NCBI GenBank assembly: GCA_021152555.1 | Contig: JAGKVE010000009.1 | Location: forward strand, 1-53,557 | DNA: 53,557 nt | Reading direction: 5' to 3' | Origin: Bacteroidia bacterium | GTDB taxonomy: Bacteria; Bacteroidota; Bacteroidia; Bacteroidales; Paludibacteraceae | Part shown: positions 16,037 to 24,102 of the stretch, piece after piece | How positions within the stretch are numbered: the stretch's first letter is position 1 | How the letters are laid out: each line of letters begins with the position of its first letter | Notes under the pieces: model-generated | What the model saw: the letters and a program-made list of their open reading frames with translations, nothing else | Databases searched by the model: none | What the model was told of the DNA's origin: nothing | Program-made: the position numbers and the translations under genes

Positions 16037-16495
16037 TTAAATCTCTATCGGCAGTTGACGGTAAATTGGTTGAGAAAGGGCGGTCAGAGTTGTCGTGTCC
16101 GCTACGCCGGGGATTGCCTGAATCTTGGTGTTCAGGATATTCAGCAAATGCTCGTTGTCATGTGCGAACACTTTGATCAGAATACCGAATGCACCTAATG
16201 TATATTGCGCTTCTACCACCTCCGGTATCTCCTTCAGCGCTGCGATGACCTGGTTGTACATCGACGCCTTCTCCATCGTAATTCCGATATATACGCAGAG
16301 TTGATAACCCAGCATTTTAGGCTGGACATGATAACTCGAACCGGTAATTACGCCATTGTCAAACATCTTCTGTACACGCTGATGAACGGCGGCGCGGCTC
16401 ACTCCGCACTGCTCTGCCACATCGCGGAATGGGATTCGTGCACTCTGGGTGATAATGCGTAGAATCTTACGGTCTAATTCGTCTATTTTTTCCAT
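16037..16495 (-). CDS. Lrp/AsnC family transcriptional regulator
   Basis: A 152-residue regulator with an N-terminal helix-turn-helix (DELDRKILRII...IPFRDVAEQCGVSRAAVHQRV, split around residues 5-40) and a C-terminal RAM/AsnC ligand domain ending in SQPIYRQLPIEI. Proteins of this group sense amino acids. It is divergently transcribed from an O-methyltransferase gene through a 96-base region holding two interlaced promoters, so autoregulation and control of the neighbour are likely. Immediately downstream is trpS. Confidence 0.92.
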   Translation of the reverse strand: MEKIDELDRKILRIITQSARIPFRDVAEQCGVSRAAVHQRVQKMFDNGVITGSSYHVQPKMLGYQLCVYIGITMEKASMYNQVIAALKEIPEVVEAQYTLGAFGILIKVFAHDNEHLLNILNTKIQAIPGVADTTTLTALSQPIYRQLPIEI

Positions 16496-16524
16496 TGTTT
16501 AGATAAAATGATTAAAAATTTTTG

Positions 16525-16556
16525 CAAAGATACAATATTTTTTGTATATGTCCAAA
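16525..16556 (-). promoter_or_regulatory. Promoter of the lrp-trpS unit
   Basis: On the minus strand, TTTG (16553-16556) lies 20 bases before TATCTTTG (16525-16532). It interlaces with the divergent promoter at 16541-16572. Confidence 0.8.
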
Positions 16557-16572
16557 TTTTTTTGTACTTTTG
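16541..16572 (+). promoter_or_regulatory. Promoter of the O-methyltransferase gene
   Basis: TTTG (16541-16544), a 20-base spacer and TACTTTTG (16565-16572), then the ATG at 16592. The two divergent -33 boxes are 9 bases apart, so polymerases or Lrp bound here would affect both genes. Confidence 0.8.
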
Positions 16573-16591
16573 CACCAAAAATAATAACAAA

Positions 16592-17257
16592 ATGACACTT
16601 GACGAGTATATTTCTGCCCATTCAACGCCTGAAAATGAAGTTTTAGCGTCCATCACGCGTGATACACATATACATGTATTGAACGCGCACATGCTCAGCG
16701 GGCACGTGCAGGGACGCGCGCTGAGCATGTTCAGCAATATGATCCGGCCACACAAAATTCTTGAACTCGGAACGTTCACCGGATACTCGGCACTTTGCTT
16801 GGCTGAGGGATTGACCGAAGACGGGCAACTCATCACCATCGACCATAACGATGAACTGGAAGACACCATCCGCCGTAACTTCGCACGCTCGCCTCTGGGC
16901 AAAAAAATAACGCTTCTTATCGGAGATGCCAAAGAAATTCTAAACCCTCAACTCTCACCTTTCAACTTTCAACTTTCAACTCTCAACTTCCAATTCGACC
17001 TTGTCTTCATTGATGCCGACAAACGCGAATACTGCGAATATCTCGAATTGGTATACCCGCTCATTCCCGTCGGAGGGTATATTATCGCGGACAACACACT
17101 TTGGGACGGGCATATTATCGACAGCGCATATGACCGCGACAAACAGACACTCGGATTACGAAAATTCAACGACCTGCTGGCGGCTGACGAACGATTCGAA
17201 CAAGTCATTCTGCCCCTTAGGGACGGACTGACCATCATTCGCAAAATAAAGGATTAA
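16592..17257 (+). CDS. SAM-dependent O-methyltransferase
   Basis: A 221-residue class I methyltransferase of the catechol/caffeoyl-CoA O-methyltransferase type. The SAM motif is ILELGTFTGYSAL, the acidic loop is ITIDHNDELE, and the metal-binding and catalytic part is DLVFIDADKREY with later YIIADNTLW. Relatives include the tRNA-modifying TrmR, so a tRNA or small-molecule substrate is possible. The ATG at 16592 follows the promoter directly; the longer frame would start inside it. Residues 118-134 (NPQLSPFNFQLSTLNFQ) come from a tract of seven 7-base repeats, an insertion just before the catalytic DADK. Confidence 0.88.
   Translation: MTLDEYISAHSTPENEVLASITRDTHIHVLNAHMLSGHVQGRALSMFSNMIRPHKILELGTFTGYSALCLAEGLTEDGQLITIDHNDELEDTIRRNFARSPLGKKITLLIGDAKEILNPQLSPFNFQLSTLNFQFDLVFIDADKREYCEYLELVYPLIPVGGYIIADNTLWDGHIIDSAYDRDKQTLGLRKFNDLLAADERFEQVILPLRDGLTIIRKIKD
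16945..16993. repeat. Seven-copy 7-base tandem repeat inside the O-methyltransferase gene
   Basis: Units in order: CCCTCAA, CTCTCAC, CTTTCAA, CTTTCAA, CTTTCAA, CTCTCAA, CTTCCAA. The unit length is not a multiple of three, so gain or loss of one copy would shift the frame before the catalytic region. Confidence 0.9.
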
Positions 17258-17271
17258 TCACAATTTTGTAT

Positions 17272-17330
17272 TCGAACCGTTATCGAGGGCATATCGAACT
17301 TGTATCGAGCCAATATCGAGAGATTATCGC
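17272..17330. repeat. 11-base periodic array A
   Basis: TCGA (or TCGC in the last unit) begins at 17272, 17283, 17294, 17305, 17316 and 17327, exactly 11 bases apart. Units follow TCGA-N5-TA, for example TCGAACCGTTA and TCGAGCCAATA. The array fills the gap between two convergent genes. Confidence 0.85.
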
Positions 17331-17333
17331 ATC

Positions 17334-18524
17334 CTACCCCACCCTATATATACTATGTATATATTCCGTGATTTTGGATACAGCTTCCTGTAATATCTCC
17401 GGAGAAGTCGCAAGATTGATGCGCACATAGTTTGTACACCCATACATCTCCGAGGGGTTAAGCAGTACTTTGGCCTCTGATGCCAGCCGGTCACAGAATT
17501 TATGCGCAGACATTCCCAGCGCGGAAACATTCACCCACGCCAAATAAGTCCCTTCCGTCTCATGCAAGACAAGCATCGGAAGGTCTTTTTTCAAAGCGTC
17601 ACGCAGATAGCAGAAATTGCTGTATATCAGTTTATTCAGCTCGTCAAGCCATTCTCCGCACTCATTGTACGCGGCAACTTGGGCCACCAAGCCAAACGGA
17701 TTGAGCCCGTTCACTTCGTGTACTTCTAACGCGTGGTTGATTTGCGCGTGCAACTCAGGATTGGGAACAAAAATAGTCGCGCATAATAGACCGGCAATGT
17801 TAAACGCTTTGCTTGCCGACATACAAACGCAGTAATTGGCATCGTCGTGCGCGAGTGTAGCAAAAGGCGTGTAATAATGCCCGGGGAATGTGAACTCGCA
17901 ATGAATCTCATCGGATAGAACAAACAGATGCTCGCGGCGCATGATGTCCGCCAGACGCTCTAATTCCTCAAGGCTCCACACCCGGCCTGTCGGGTTGTGA
18001 GGATTACAAAGAAGAAACACATCGGCACTCTTCGCTTTGCTTTCCACGTCCGTCCAGTCAATTTCATAACGGTTGCCACGGACTACAAGAGGAGAGTCCA
18101 CTAACTCGCAGCCCATATTCTCTATACACGCGAAGAAGCAGTTGTACGCCGGCGTAAACGTCAGCACGCGCAAAGGGGTACACGGACCGGCAGCAGACTG
18201 CTGCTTGCGGGCCTTTAACGCCGCAAAAATAGCCGCAATGGCAGGCACTACGGCGGTGGTATAGAGCAGATTATCGCGGTTGATGCCTTTCCAGCCGTGA
18301 CGCCGGGCAAACCAGTTGGATACCGCGTCATAATTGGCTTGCGGTACAATCGAATACCCGAACACACCGTGATCTAAACGACGTTGCATGGCTTCGCGAA
18401 TAGGCTTGGCTGCCTTGAAATCCATATCGGCCACCCATAGGGGCAATGTACCTTGTGCCTGCTCGGAATCCCACTTGTAGCAATCGGAACCGCTACGGTT
18501 TACAAATTCAATGCTTCTTCCCAT
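17334..18524 (-). CDS. patB: PatB/MalY-type C-S lyase (aminotransferase class I/II)
   Basis: A 396-residue fold-type I PLP enzyme. The N terminus TLPLWVADMDFKAAKPI is diagnostic of the MalY/PatB group, which splits cystathionine or cysteine conjugates. The PLP lysine lies in SASKAFNIAGLLCA, with HNPTGRVWS and SDEIHCEF as the cofactor-binding stretches. The start chosen is the ATG at 18524 (MGRSIEFVNRSGSDCYKWDS), as it matches the family N terminus; it overlaps the thioesterase gene by 25 bases. The 3' end faces the O-methyltransferase gene across the 11-base array A. Confidence 0.9.
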   Translation of the reverse strand: MGRSIEFVNRSGSDCYKWDSEQAQGTLPLWVADMDFKAAKPIREAMQRRLDHGVFGYSIVPQANYDAVSNWFARRHGWKGINRDNLLYTTAVVPAIAAIFAALKARKQQSAAGPCTPLRVLTFTPAYNCFFACIENMGCELVDSPLVVRGNRYEIDWTDVESKAKSADVFLLCNPHNPTGRVWSLEELERLADIMRREHLFVLSDEIHCEFTFPGHYYTPFATLAHDDANYCVCMSASKAFNIAGLLCATIFVPNPELHAQINHALEVHEVNGLNPFGLVAQVAAYNECGEWLDELNKLIYSNFCYLRDALKKDLPMLVLHETEGTYLAWVNVSALGMSAHKFCDRLASEAKVLLNPSEMYGCTNYVRINLATSPEILQEAVSKITEYIHSIYRVG

Positions 18525-19003
18525 GTGTAATCTTTTTCTTCGGTAGTAGAAGGGAGGTACCCCATTTCTTCCCGGGCTTTGTCCTGCTTGAAGGTAAAAT
18601 ATGTGCAGGTACATTCACAGAGCAACTCGCCCTGTTCGCTGTATATCTCGCCCTGCACAATGGCTATATTACGCCGCATTTCTTTAAGGTACGCGCGTAA
18701 CTTGATATAATTTTGAAGAGTGGATACGGGTTTATGATAGCGCATTTCCATCTTCGCCGTCACTCCGGCAGTCTTAAGAAGATGGAAAACCACCCATCCA
18801 CACACTTCGTCCAACAGTACCGCTTGTATCCCGCCATGAAGCGTATTCAGCCATGATTGGTGGTTTTGAGTCGGGCGCCAAATAGAGATAATCTCGTCGC
18901 CATTCTCAAAAAACTGCATCCGCGTACCTATCGGATTATCGGGACTGCAACCGAAACAATTATAACCCGGTGTGTGTGTCCAGGGATTGAGGATCCGCTT
19001 CAT
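18500..19003 (-). CDS. Hotdog-fold thioesterase (PaaI-like)
   Basis: A 167-residue protein with a PaaI/YbgC-like hotdog domain: HQSWLNTLHGGIQAVLLDEVCGW places the usual HGG followed by an acidic residue on the long helix. The N-terminal CFGCSPDNPIG is a common start in acyl-CoA thioesterases. It would hydrolyse acyl-CoA or a related thioester in the cytoplasm; the substrate is unknown. It heads a two-gene unit with patB and is divergent from the DUF4234 gene with a good promoter at 19033-19063. Confidence 0.85.
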   Translation of the reverse strand: MKRILNPWTHTPGYNCFGCSPDNPIGTRMQFFENGDEIISIWRPTQNHQSWLNTLHGGIQAVLLDEVCGWVVFHLLKTAGVTAKMEMRYHKPVSTLQNYIKLRAYLKEMRRNIAIVQGEIYSEQGELLCECTCTYFTFKQDKAREEMGYLPSTTEEKDYTWEEALNL

Positions 19004-19032
19004 TCTTTTTGATAATTTAGCAAAAACGGCTG

Positions 19033-19063
19033 CAAAGATACTGAAAAATTTGCATATATCAAA
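19033..19063 (-). promoter_or_regulatory. Promoter of the thioesterase-patB unit
   Basis: On the minus strand, TTTG (19060-19063) and TATCTTTG (19033-19040) are spaced by 19 bases. Confidence 0.72.
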
Positions 19064-19080
19064 ATATTTTTGTAATTTTG
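19049..19080 (+). promoter_or_regulatory. Promoter of the DUF4234 gene
   Basis: TTTG (19049-19052), 20 bases, TAATTTTG (19073-19080), start codon at 19106. It interlaces with the divergent promoter on the other strand. Confidence 0.75.
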
Positions 19081-19105
19081 CACAGAATTTTAACCACTGC
19101 GAATT

Positions 19106-19528
19106 ATGGAAAATGCAGAAAACCGTCCTTTCATGCAGTTACGCACGAATCGCGGGCTATTGAAAATGTGCTTTTTAGGCTTCATTACCTTTGGGATTTA
19201 CCCGTTGGTTGTGGAGTCTCACATCTCGGAAGAATTGAATCTTATAATCGCCGGGCGTGACGGGCGTCACACTATGCATTACTGCCTGATTTATTTCATC
19301 TTCTCATGGCTCACTTGCGGCATCGCGCCGATTGTATGGTATCACCGTACGTCAGACCGTATGGATTGCGAACTTGCTCGTCGTCAGATTGATTACGAAT
19401 TTGGTTCTCTTGATTTCTGGCTCTGGTGTATTCTCGGATCGCTTATCGTTATCGGGCCATTCGTCTATACATACAAACGAATGAAAGCAATGAACCTCAT
19501 CAACGAGGATTATAATCAAAAAGGTTAA
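19106..19528 (+). CDS. DUF4234-family small membrane protein
   Basis: A 140-residue integral membrane protein with about four hydrophobic segments. The stretch FLGFITFGIYPLVVESHISEELN fits DUF4234 (a TlGIY-type motif after an RG pair), and a second such unit follows with TCGIAPIVWYHRTSDRM. The pair of GIY/GIA-like repeats suggests internal duplication. No function is established. It stands alone behind its own promoter and is followed by the TonB receptor gene with separate signals. Confidence 0.75.
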   Translation: MENAENRPFMQLRTNRGLLKMCFLGFITFGIYPLVVESHISEELNLIIAGRDGRHTMHYCLIYFIFSWLTCGIAPIVWYHRTSDRMDCELARRQIDYEFGSLDFWLWCILGSLIVIGPFVYTYKRMKAMNLINEDYNQKG

Positions 19529-19530
19529 TT

Positions 19531-19547
19531 ACCTATTTTTAGGTATT
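19531..19547. promoter_or_regulatory. Operator candidate, copy 1
   Basis: ACCTATTTTTAGGTATT contains the palindrome ACCTA-TTTT-TAGGT. It overlaps the -33 position of the TonB receptor promoter. An identical 17-base copy lies 88 bases downstream inside the signal-peptide codons. Confidence 0.55.
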
Positions 19548-19576
19548 GTGTATGTTACGTAAAAGCAATAACTTTG
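19545..19576 (+). promoter_or_regulatory. Promoter of the TonB-dependent receptor gene
   Basis: ATTG (19545-19548, one mismatch from TTTG), 20 bases, then TAACTTTG (19569-19576). The start codon is at 19597. Confidence 0.7.
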
Positions 19577-19596
19577 CAGCGTTTTTTGAATTTATT

Positions 19597-21639
19597 ATGA
19601 AAAGATACTGTTTTTTACACCTATTTTTAGGTATTTTGAGCATAAATCTGTATGCTCAGACTGCCGAGGATTTTGAGATTGAGGAAGTCACTGTAGTGCA
19701 ACGCAAGAAAGGAACCGTCAAAAGCAGGACGGAGGCCTTTGACACCCAAAAGATTAACGGTGAGGAATTATGCCGTGCGGCTTGTTGCAACCTCAGCGAA
19801 GCCTTTGAAACAAACGCTTCGGTTGATGTCGCCTACTCGGACGCTGCAACGGGGGCCAAACAAATCCGGCTGCTCGGACTCAGCGGTACATACGTCCAGC
19901 TGATTCAAGAAAACACGCCGGCTGTGCGCGGACTCGCACAGAACTTCGGGCTGGAATACATCCCCGGCCCGTGGATGAACTCAATCCAAGTCAGCAAGGG
20001 CACCTCCTCCGTCATCAACGGTTATGAGGCAACCTCAGGACAAATAAACGTAGAACTCCTCAAACCGCAGACGCAAAATCCGCTCTCTCTCAATCTAATG
20101 TTCAATTCAGAACTGATGGCTGAAGCCAATATCATGGGCGGATGGCAACTCAAACCGCACTTATATACAGGCGTTTTGGCGCATTATACAGGCGGATTTA
20201 TGGGAATGGACGGAAATCATGACTCTTTTGCCGACATGCCGAAAACGCAAAACGCCAACCTCGCCAGCAGGTGGTTTTACAAGCATGAAAACTATACTTT
20301 CCAAGCGTTCGTCCGAGGCTTGTACGACCGCCGTAGAGGTGGACAATTATCTGACACTATCGCCAACCCGTACCACATCAATCTCAATACTTGGCGAGTA
20401 GAAGGATTTATGAAAAACGGCTATGTGTTTGACGAGGAAAGCGGATCTTCTGTCGCAGTTATCACGGCGGTCAGTTACCATAACCTCGCGAACACATATG
20501 GTGTGCGCGATTGGAAAACAGACCAACTCAATGCCTACCTCAATGCCATCTATCAGGGCAACTTTGAAGGCGGCGGAGAAGTGGATAATGACCATCGGCT
20601 GAGTGCAGGTCTGAGCCTCAATGTGGACAATTATCACGAGACTCTGAATATTCTGACCGATAAAATGGACCGCTTGGAAATAACACCCGGTATCTTTGCA
20701 GAATACAGTCTCAAATACGAAGAAATGCTGTCTCTCGTAGCAGGCGTACGGGCTGACTACTCCACCCGGTACGGATTCTTTGTCACCCCCCGCGCTAATA
20801 TACGCTATACGCCTTTCGAGTGGTGGACACTCCGCGGTAGTGTCGGAATGGGTTACCGCTCGCCGAACGCCATTGCTGACAATGCTTTCATTCTTCCTTC
20901 CAGCAGAATACTCCACATTCAGCCCTCTGATATCCAACAGGAACGCGCTGTAAATGCCGGACTGAGTACTACTTTTTATATTCCGATGGGCAGTAAGGAG
21001 TTACAACTATCCGCAGAGTATTATTATACACACTTTATCAACTCGCTTATCGTGGATTTGGATCAAGACCCGCACGCTGTATATATTTACAACCAGAAAG
21101 ACCTTGATGGTGCCAAATCGTTCGCTCATAGCGCACAGATTGAAGCAAGCATGGAAGTACTTCGAGGTTGGACGTGGACCGCAGCTTTCCGATGGACGGA
21201 TGTGCGGCAAACTACGATTGGTGCGGACGGCATTGCACGACTGCGGCCGAAAGCACTGACAAACAGATTCAAAGGAGTAATCACTACCAGTTATCAGACG
21301 CCGCTCAAAAAATGGCAATTCGATGTCACCGCCCAGTTCAATGGCATCTCCCGCATGCCAGACGGCTTCATCGCCTATGGTGACATGCTCGGCGGATACG
21401 GAACGCCGAAACCCGTCACATGGTATCCGCAACTTATGGCACAGATCACCAAATATTTCCGTACTTGCAGTCTGTACCTCGGTGCTGAAAATATGACCAA
21501 CTTCCGCCAAGACAGCCCTATCATCGATAGTTTCAATCCGTATGGTCTGGACTTCGATGCTTCAATGGTCTGCGCGCCAACGACCGGATGGAAAGTATAC
21601 CTTGGCTTCCGTTACGACTTGGAGAAACCTGAAGAATAA
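19597..21639 (+). CDS. TonB-dependent outer membrane receptor
   Basis: A 680-residue receptor. The ATG at 19597 gives a signal peptide ending in INLYAQ. The plug domain contains IRLLGLSGTYVQLIQENTPA and NSIQVSKGTSSVINGYEATSG, followed by a 22-strand type barrel ending in the aromatic-terminated LGFRYDL...EKPEE. The early cysteines CRAACCNLSEAFE are typical of one Bacteroidales receptor subgroup, sometimes found near heavy-metal-binding proteins; substrate unknown. No N-terminal carboxypeptidase-like domain and no SusD partner are present, so it is not a classical glycan uptake pair. Two identical palindromes (19531 and 19619) suggest repression by a ligand-sensing regulator. Confidence 0.9.
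   Translation: MKRYCFLHLFLGILSINLYAQTAEDFEIEEVTVVQRKKGTVKSRTEAFDTQKINGEELCRAACCNLSEAFETNASVDVAYSDAATGAKQIRLLGLSGTYVQLIQENTPAVRGLAQNFGLEYIPGPWMNSIQVSKGTSSVINGYEATSGQINVELLKPQTQNPLSLNLMFNSELMAEANIMGGWQLKPHLYTGVLAHYTGGFMGMDGNHDSFADMPKTQNANLASRWFYKHENYTFQAFVRGLYDRRRGGQLSDTIANPYHINLNTWRVEGFMKNGYVFDEESGSSVAVITAVSYHNLANTYGVRDWKTDQLNAYLNAIYQGNFEGGGEVDNDHRLSAGLSLNVDNYHETLNILTDKMDRLEITPGIFAEYSLKYEEMLSLVAGVRADYSTRYGFFVTPRANIRYTPFEWWTLRGSVGMGYRSPNAIADNAFILPSSRILHIQPSDIQQERAVNAGLSTTFYIPMGSKELQLSAEYYYTHFINSLIVDLDQDPHAVYIYNQKDLDGAKSFAHSAQIEASMEVLRGWTWTAAFRWTDVRQTTIGADGIARLRPKALTNRFKGVITTSYQTPLKKWQFDVTAQFNGISRMPDGFIAYGDMLGGYGTPKPVTWYPQLMAQITKYFRTCSLYLGAENMTNFRQDSPIIDSFNPYGLDFDASMVCAPTTGWKVYLGFRYDLEKPEE
19619..19635. 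promoter_or_regulatory. Operator candidate, copy 2
   Basis: Second identical copy of ACCTATTTTTAGGTATT, exactly 88 bases (eight helical turns at 11 bases) after copy 1, within codons for the receptor signal peptide. This spacing would suit looping or cooperative binding. Confidence 0.5.
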
Positions 21640-21663
21640 CGACACACAAAACAATACACACTC

Positions 21664-22269
21664 ATGTCTGGTAAATCATCCATTATAGTTCCGGAAGGCT
21701 GTAAAGAAGTGCTGTTGCATGCCTGCTGCGCGCCCTGCTCAAGTGCCATCGTTGAATGGCTGTTAGCGCATGATATACAACCGACTATTTATTACTACAA
21801 TCCGAATATTTACCCGCGTGAGGAATATGAAATACGCAAAAACGAGTCCAAACGCCACGCTCAAAGCCTCGGTATTCAATGGATAGACGATGACTGGCAA
21901 CACAAAAAATGGTTGCGTGATATAGACGGAACGGAAAAGGAGCCTGAACGCGGCAAAAGATGCGAACTTTGTTTTTTCCACCGTCTCTTCTACGCGGCGC
22001 GTACAGCACAAGAATTGGACATCCCGTTTTTTGCCACTACGCTCGCCTCTTCAAGGTGGAAAAACTTAGACCAAATCAACACCGCTGGACTGAAAGCAGA
22101 GGAATGGGTGAATAAATACCCCAAAGACAGCATTGTACATGAACCGGTACATTTCTGGGCGCAAAACTGGAGAAAAGATGGTCTGCAGGACCGGCGTAAC
22201 CAACTGCTGAAAGAATATAATTTTTACAACCAGTTATACTGTGGGTGCGAATTTTCTATGAAATATTAG
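21664..22269 (+). CDS. queH: Epoxyqueuosine reductase QueH
   Basis: A 201-residue member of the QueH (DUF208) family, which performs the last step of queuosine synthesis in tRNA. Diagnostic cysteines are LLHACCAPCSS near the N terminus (adjacent CC and a third Cys), RGKRCELCFFHR in the middle, and a late YCGCEFS. The set supports an iron-sulfur centre and metal site. It starts 24 bases after the receptor gene, so it may share its transcript although the functions look unrelated. Confidence 0.92.
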   Translation: MSGKSSIIVPEGCKEVLLHACCAPCSSAIVEWLLAHDIQPTIYYYNPNIYPREEYEIRKNESKRHAQSLGIQWIDDDWQHKKWLRDIDGTEKEPERGKRCELCFFHRLFYAARTAQELDIPFFATTLASSRWKNLDQINTAGLKAEEWVNKYPKDSIVHEPVHFWAQNWRKDGLQDRRNQLLKEYNFYNQLYCGCEFSMKY

Positions 22270-22331
22270 CGCAAAGCTCTAAATAATTGACAAATTTTCT
22301 TTTTTTTCTTTCATATATAAAAAAAAGTCAC

Positions 22332-22339
22332 TATCTTTG
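22332..22339 (+). promoter_or_regulatory. -7 box upstream of the AraC remnant
   Basis: TATCTTTG followed by CAG, 18 bases before the ATG of the regulator fragment. The expected TTTG at -33 is not clear (T-rich instead), so the promoter may be intact or decayed. Confidence 0.5.
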
Positions 22340-22357
22340 CAGTCTGAAATTGTCGAA

Positions 22358-22680
22358 ATGGCATATCTTATGAACTCTGCGAGTATTTTCGAATATAAAG
22401 TTCAGGACATTGAGCAATTGGGAATTGCAGTGCTGCAGGATATCAATCAATTCCCGATATACGGAAAAGGATTTGCTTTGCCACACATGGTAATCGGCAT
22501 CAATAGACTTTGAACTCTTAACTACCCATAGCGAATTGAGTGTACAGCAAGTTGCGTACGAGTTCGGCTTTGTAGAAAGCGTTTCGTTCTGCCGGTATTT
22601 TAAACGGCTGACAGGACAAACACCATCGCAGTTCAGAAAAGGTCACTCTTCACCAATAGACAAGATAACAAAAATATAAA
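22358..22680 (+). pseudogene. Decayed AraC-family regulator
   Basis: Two pieces of one regulator are visible in different frames. The first, 22358-22513, encodes 51 residues ending in KGFALPHMVIGINRL, like the N-terminal cupin half of AraC proteins. The second, from about 22500 to 22680 in the next frame, encodes ELSVQQVAYEFGFVESVSF and CRYFKRLTGQTPSQFRK, the second helix-turn-helix of AraC. Between them most of the protein (roughly 180 residues in relatives) is missing. An internal deletion with frameshift explains this. It occupies most of the otherwise gene-free stretch between queH and the truncated secreted protein. Confidence 0.8.
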
Positions 22681-22713
22681 CAAGATATAGTATTAATTAT
22701 ATAACAAAGATAT

Positions 22714-23628
22714 TTGGATTTATTCTCGGACGGCATTCAATCGGATACTGCCTCCATCACTATTAACGGAGGTTCAGTCACTGTGACAAACGCCGGAGAC
22801 AAAGGTATTTCCGCTTTTGGTGACGTGATTATCACAAACGGCACTATCCGTGTGACCAGCGCATACAAATGTATTAAGGCGGGCAAAAAAGATGACTATG
22901 ACAATGTTATTAGTGGCGGCAATATCACTATTTCGGGCGGTGACATTCAAGTCATCTGTACCGGTACTTCCTCGTCCGGAGGCGGATGGGGCGGCTGGGG
23001 AGGAAACAGCTCGTCTTCCAGCAGTCCGGAGGGTATTGAGGCAAAAGGTGCCATCACCATTTCCGGAGGTATTGTTTATTCGCAGTCATCAGACGATGCC
23101 ATCAATGCCGGCGGCGACTTCACAATCTCCGGCGGTTGTGTATGCGCCTACTCTACAGGGAACGACGGAATGGATGCCAATGGGAACATGTATATCAAAG
23201 GTGGTGCCGTATATGCAATAGGTGCCACCTCTCTGGAAATGGCTATTGATGCGAACTCCGAAGGCGGGAAAAAACTGTACGTAAGCGGCGGCACTCTGGT
23301 AGCGATAGGAGGGTTGGAAAGCGGCGCAAGTTTGACACAGAGTTGTTATGCGGCATCGTCTTGGAATAAAAATACATGGTATGCGCTGAGCGTTGGTAAT
23401 GATGTTTTTGCATTCAAAACACCAAATAGTGGTGGCACTACACTTGTCGTTTCCGGCTCATCTACGCCGACACTCAAATCGGGCGTTACTGCCAATGGCA
23501 CAGGTATCTTCAACGGCATGGGTTACTACCCGACTTCCGTCAGCGGCGGTTCTTCCGTCTCGCTCAGTTCCTATAGCGGAGGAAACTCAGGCGGAGGTCC
23601 CGGTGGAGGAGGACATGGCGGATGGTAA
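22714..23628 (+). pseudogene. 5'-truncated Cthe_2159-like carbohydrate-binding protein
   Basis: Up to 304 residues of tandem beta-helix turns built from GG-x(4)-ISGG-like units (for example NVISGGNITISGGDIQV and AITISGGIVYSQSSDDAIN), with a Gly/Ser/Trp linker and a glycine-rich end (GGGPGGGGHGGW). The repeat SDDAINAGGDFTISGG is typical of the Cthe_2159 domain, a beta-helix that binds acidic polysaccharide in the founding protein. No ATG or signal peptide is present; the frame is open only from a stop at 22702, with a TTG at 22714. Relatives begin with a signal sequence and more repeats, so the 5' end was lost, probably in the same event that damaged the AraC gene. Confidence 0.72.
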
Positions 23629-23673
23629 GTTGAAATCAATATAAAAGTTAAAAAATAAAAATCTATAAAATAC

Positions 23674-24102
23674 ATGAAACGTATTACGGTATTATTAACA
23701 CTGCTGGCACTCACAATAGGCGCTATGGCAAATCGTCTGCTTACGCCGGAACAACTCGCAAAACGCGAAAAACGCAAGAACCTTACAGTTAAGGAATGGA
23801 ACACTGACAGCAAAACCAAAACACGCTGGCTGGATCACGTAAAAGTGTACGACGCCCAGGGACGTTGTATCGAAGAAATTGAGTATGCCAGTTATGGGCA
23901 AAGGAGCCGTGTGACATCCACATACGATGATACAACCGGTAAAGTCAAAGAAGAGGTCGAATACAATGACCGCAACAAACCAGTCCGTATCCGTAAATAC
24001 GAATGGAATGCTGACGGAACCAAAGCAAAACAGTACAACTACTTGCCAAACGGCAAACTATATTCCATAAAAGTCTTTGAATACATCTTCTCCGATAAAT
24101 AG
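23674..24102 (+). CDS. Secreted small protein with YwqK-like repeats
   Basis: A 142-residue protein with a signal peptide ending near GAMA. The mature part has repeated beta-hairpin units of the kind Y-D-x-x-GR-x-x-E/Y (YDAQGRCIEEIEYASYG, YDDTTGKVKEEVEY, WNADGTKAKQYNYLPNG), as in YwqK/MORN-like variants in Bacteroidales. No enzyme motif. It overlaps the following VTC gene by 26 bases and starts 45 bases after the truncated beta-helix gene. It is probably an envelope component of the polyphosphate-linked cluster (inference). Confidence 0.7.
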   Translation: MKRITVLLTLLALTIGAMANRLLTPEQLAKREKRKNLTVKEWNTDSKTKTRWLDHVKVYDAQGRCIEEIEYASYGQRSRVTSTYDDTTGKVKEEVEYNDRNKPVRIRKYEWNADGTKAKQYNYLPNGKLYSIKVFEYIFSDK

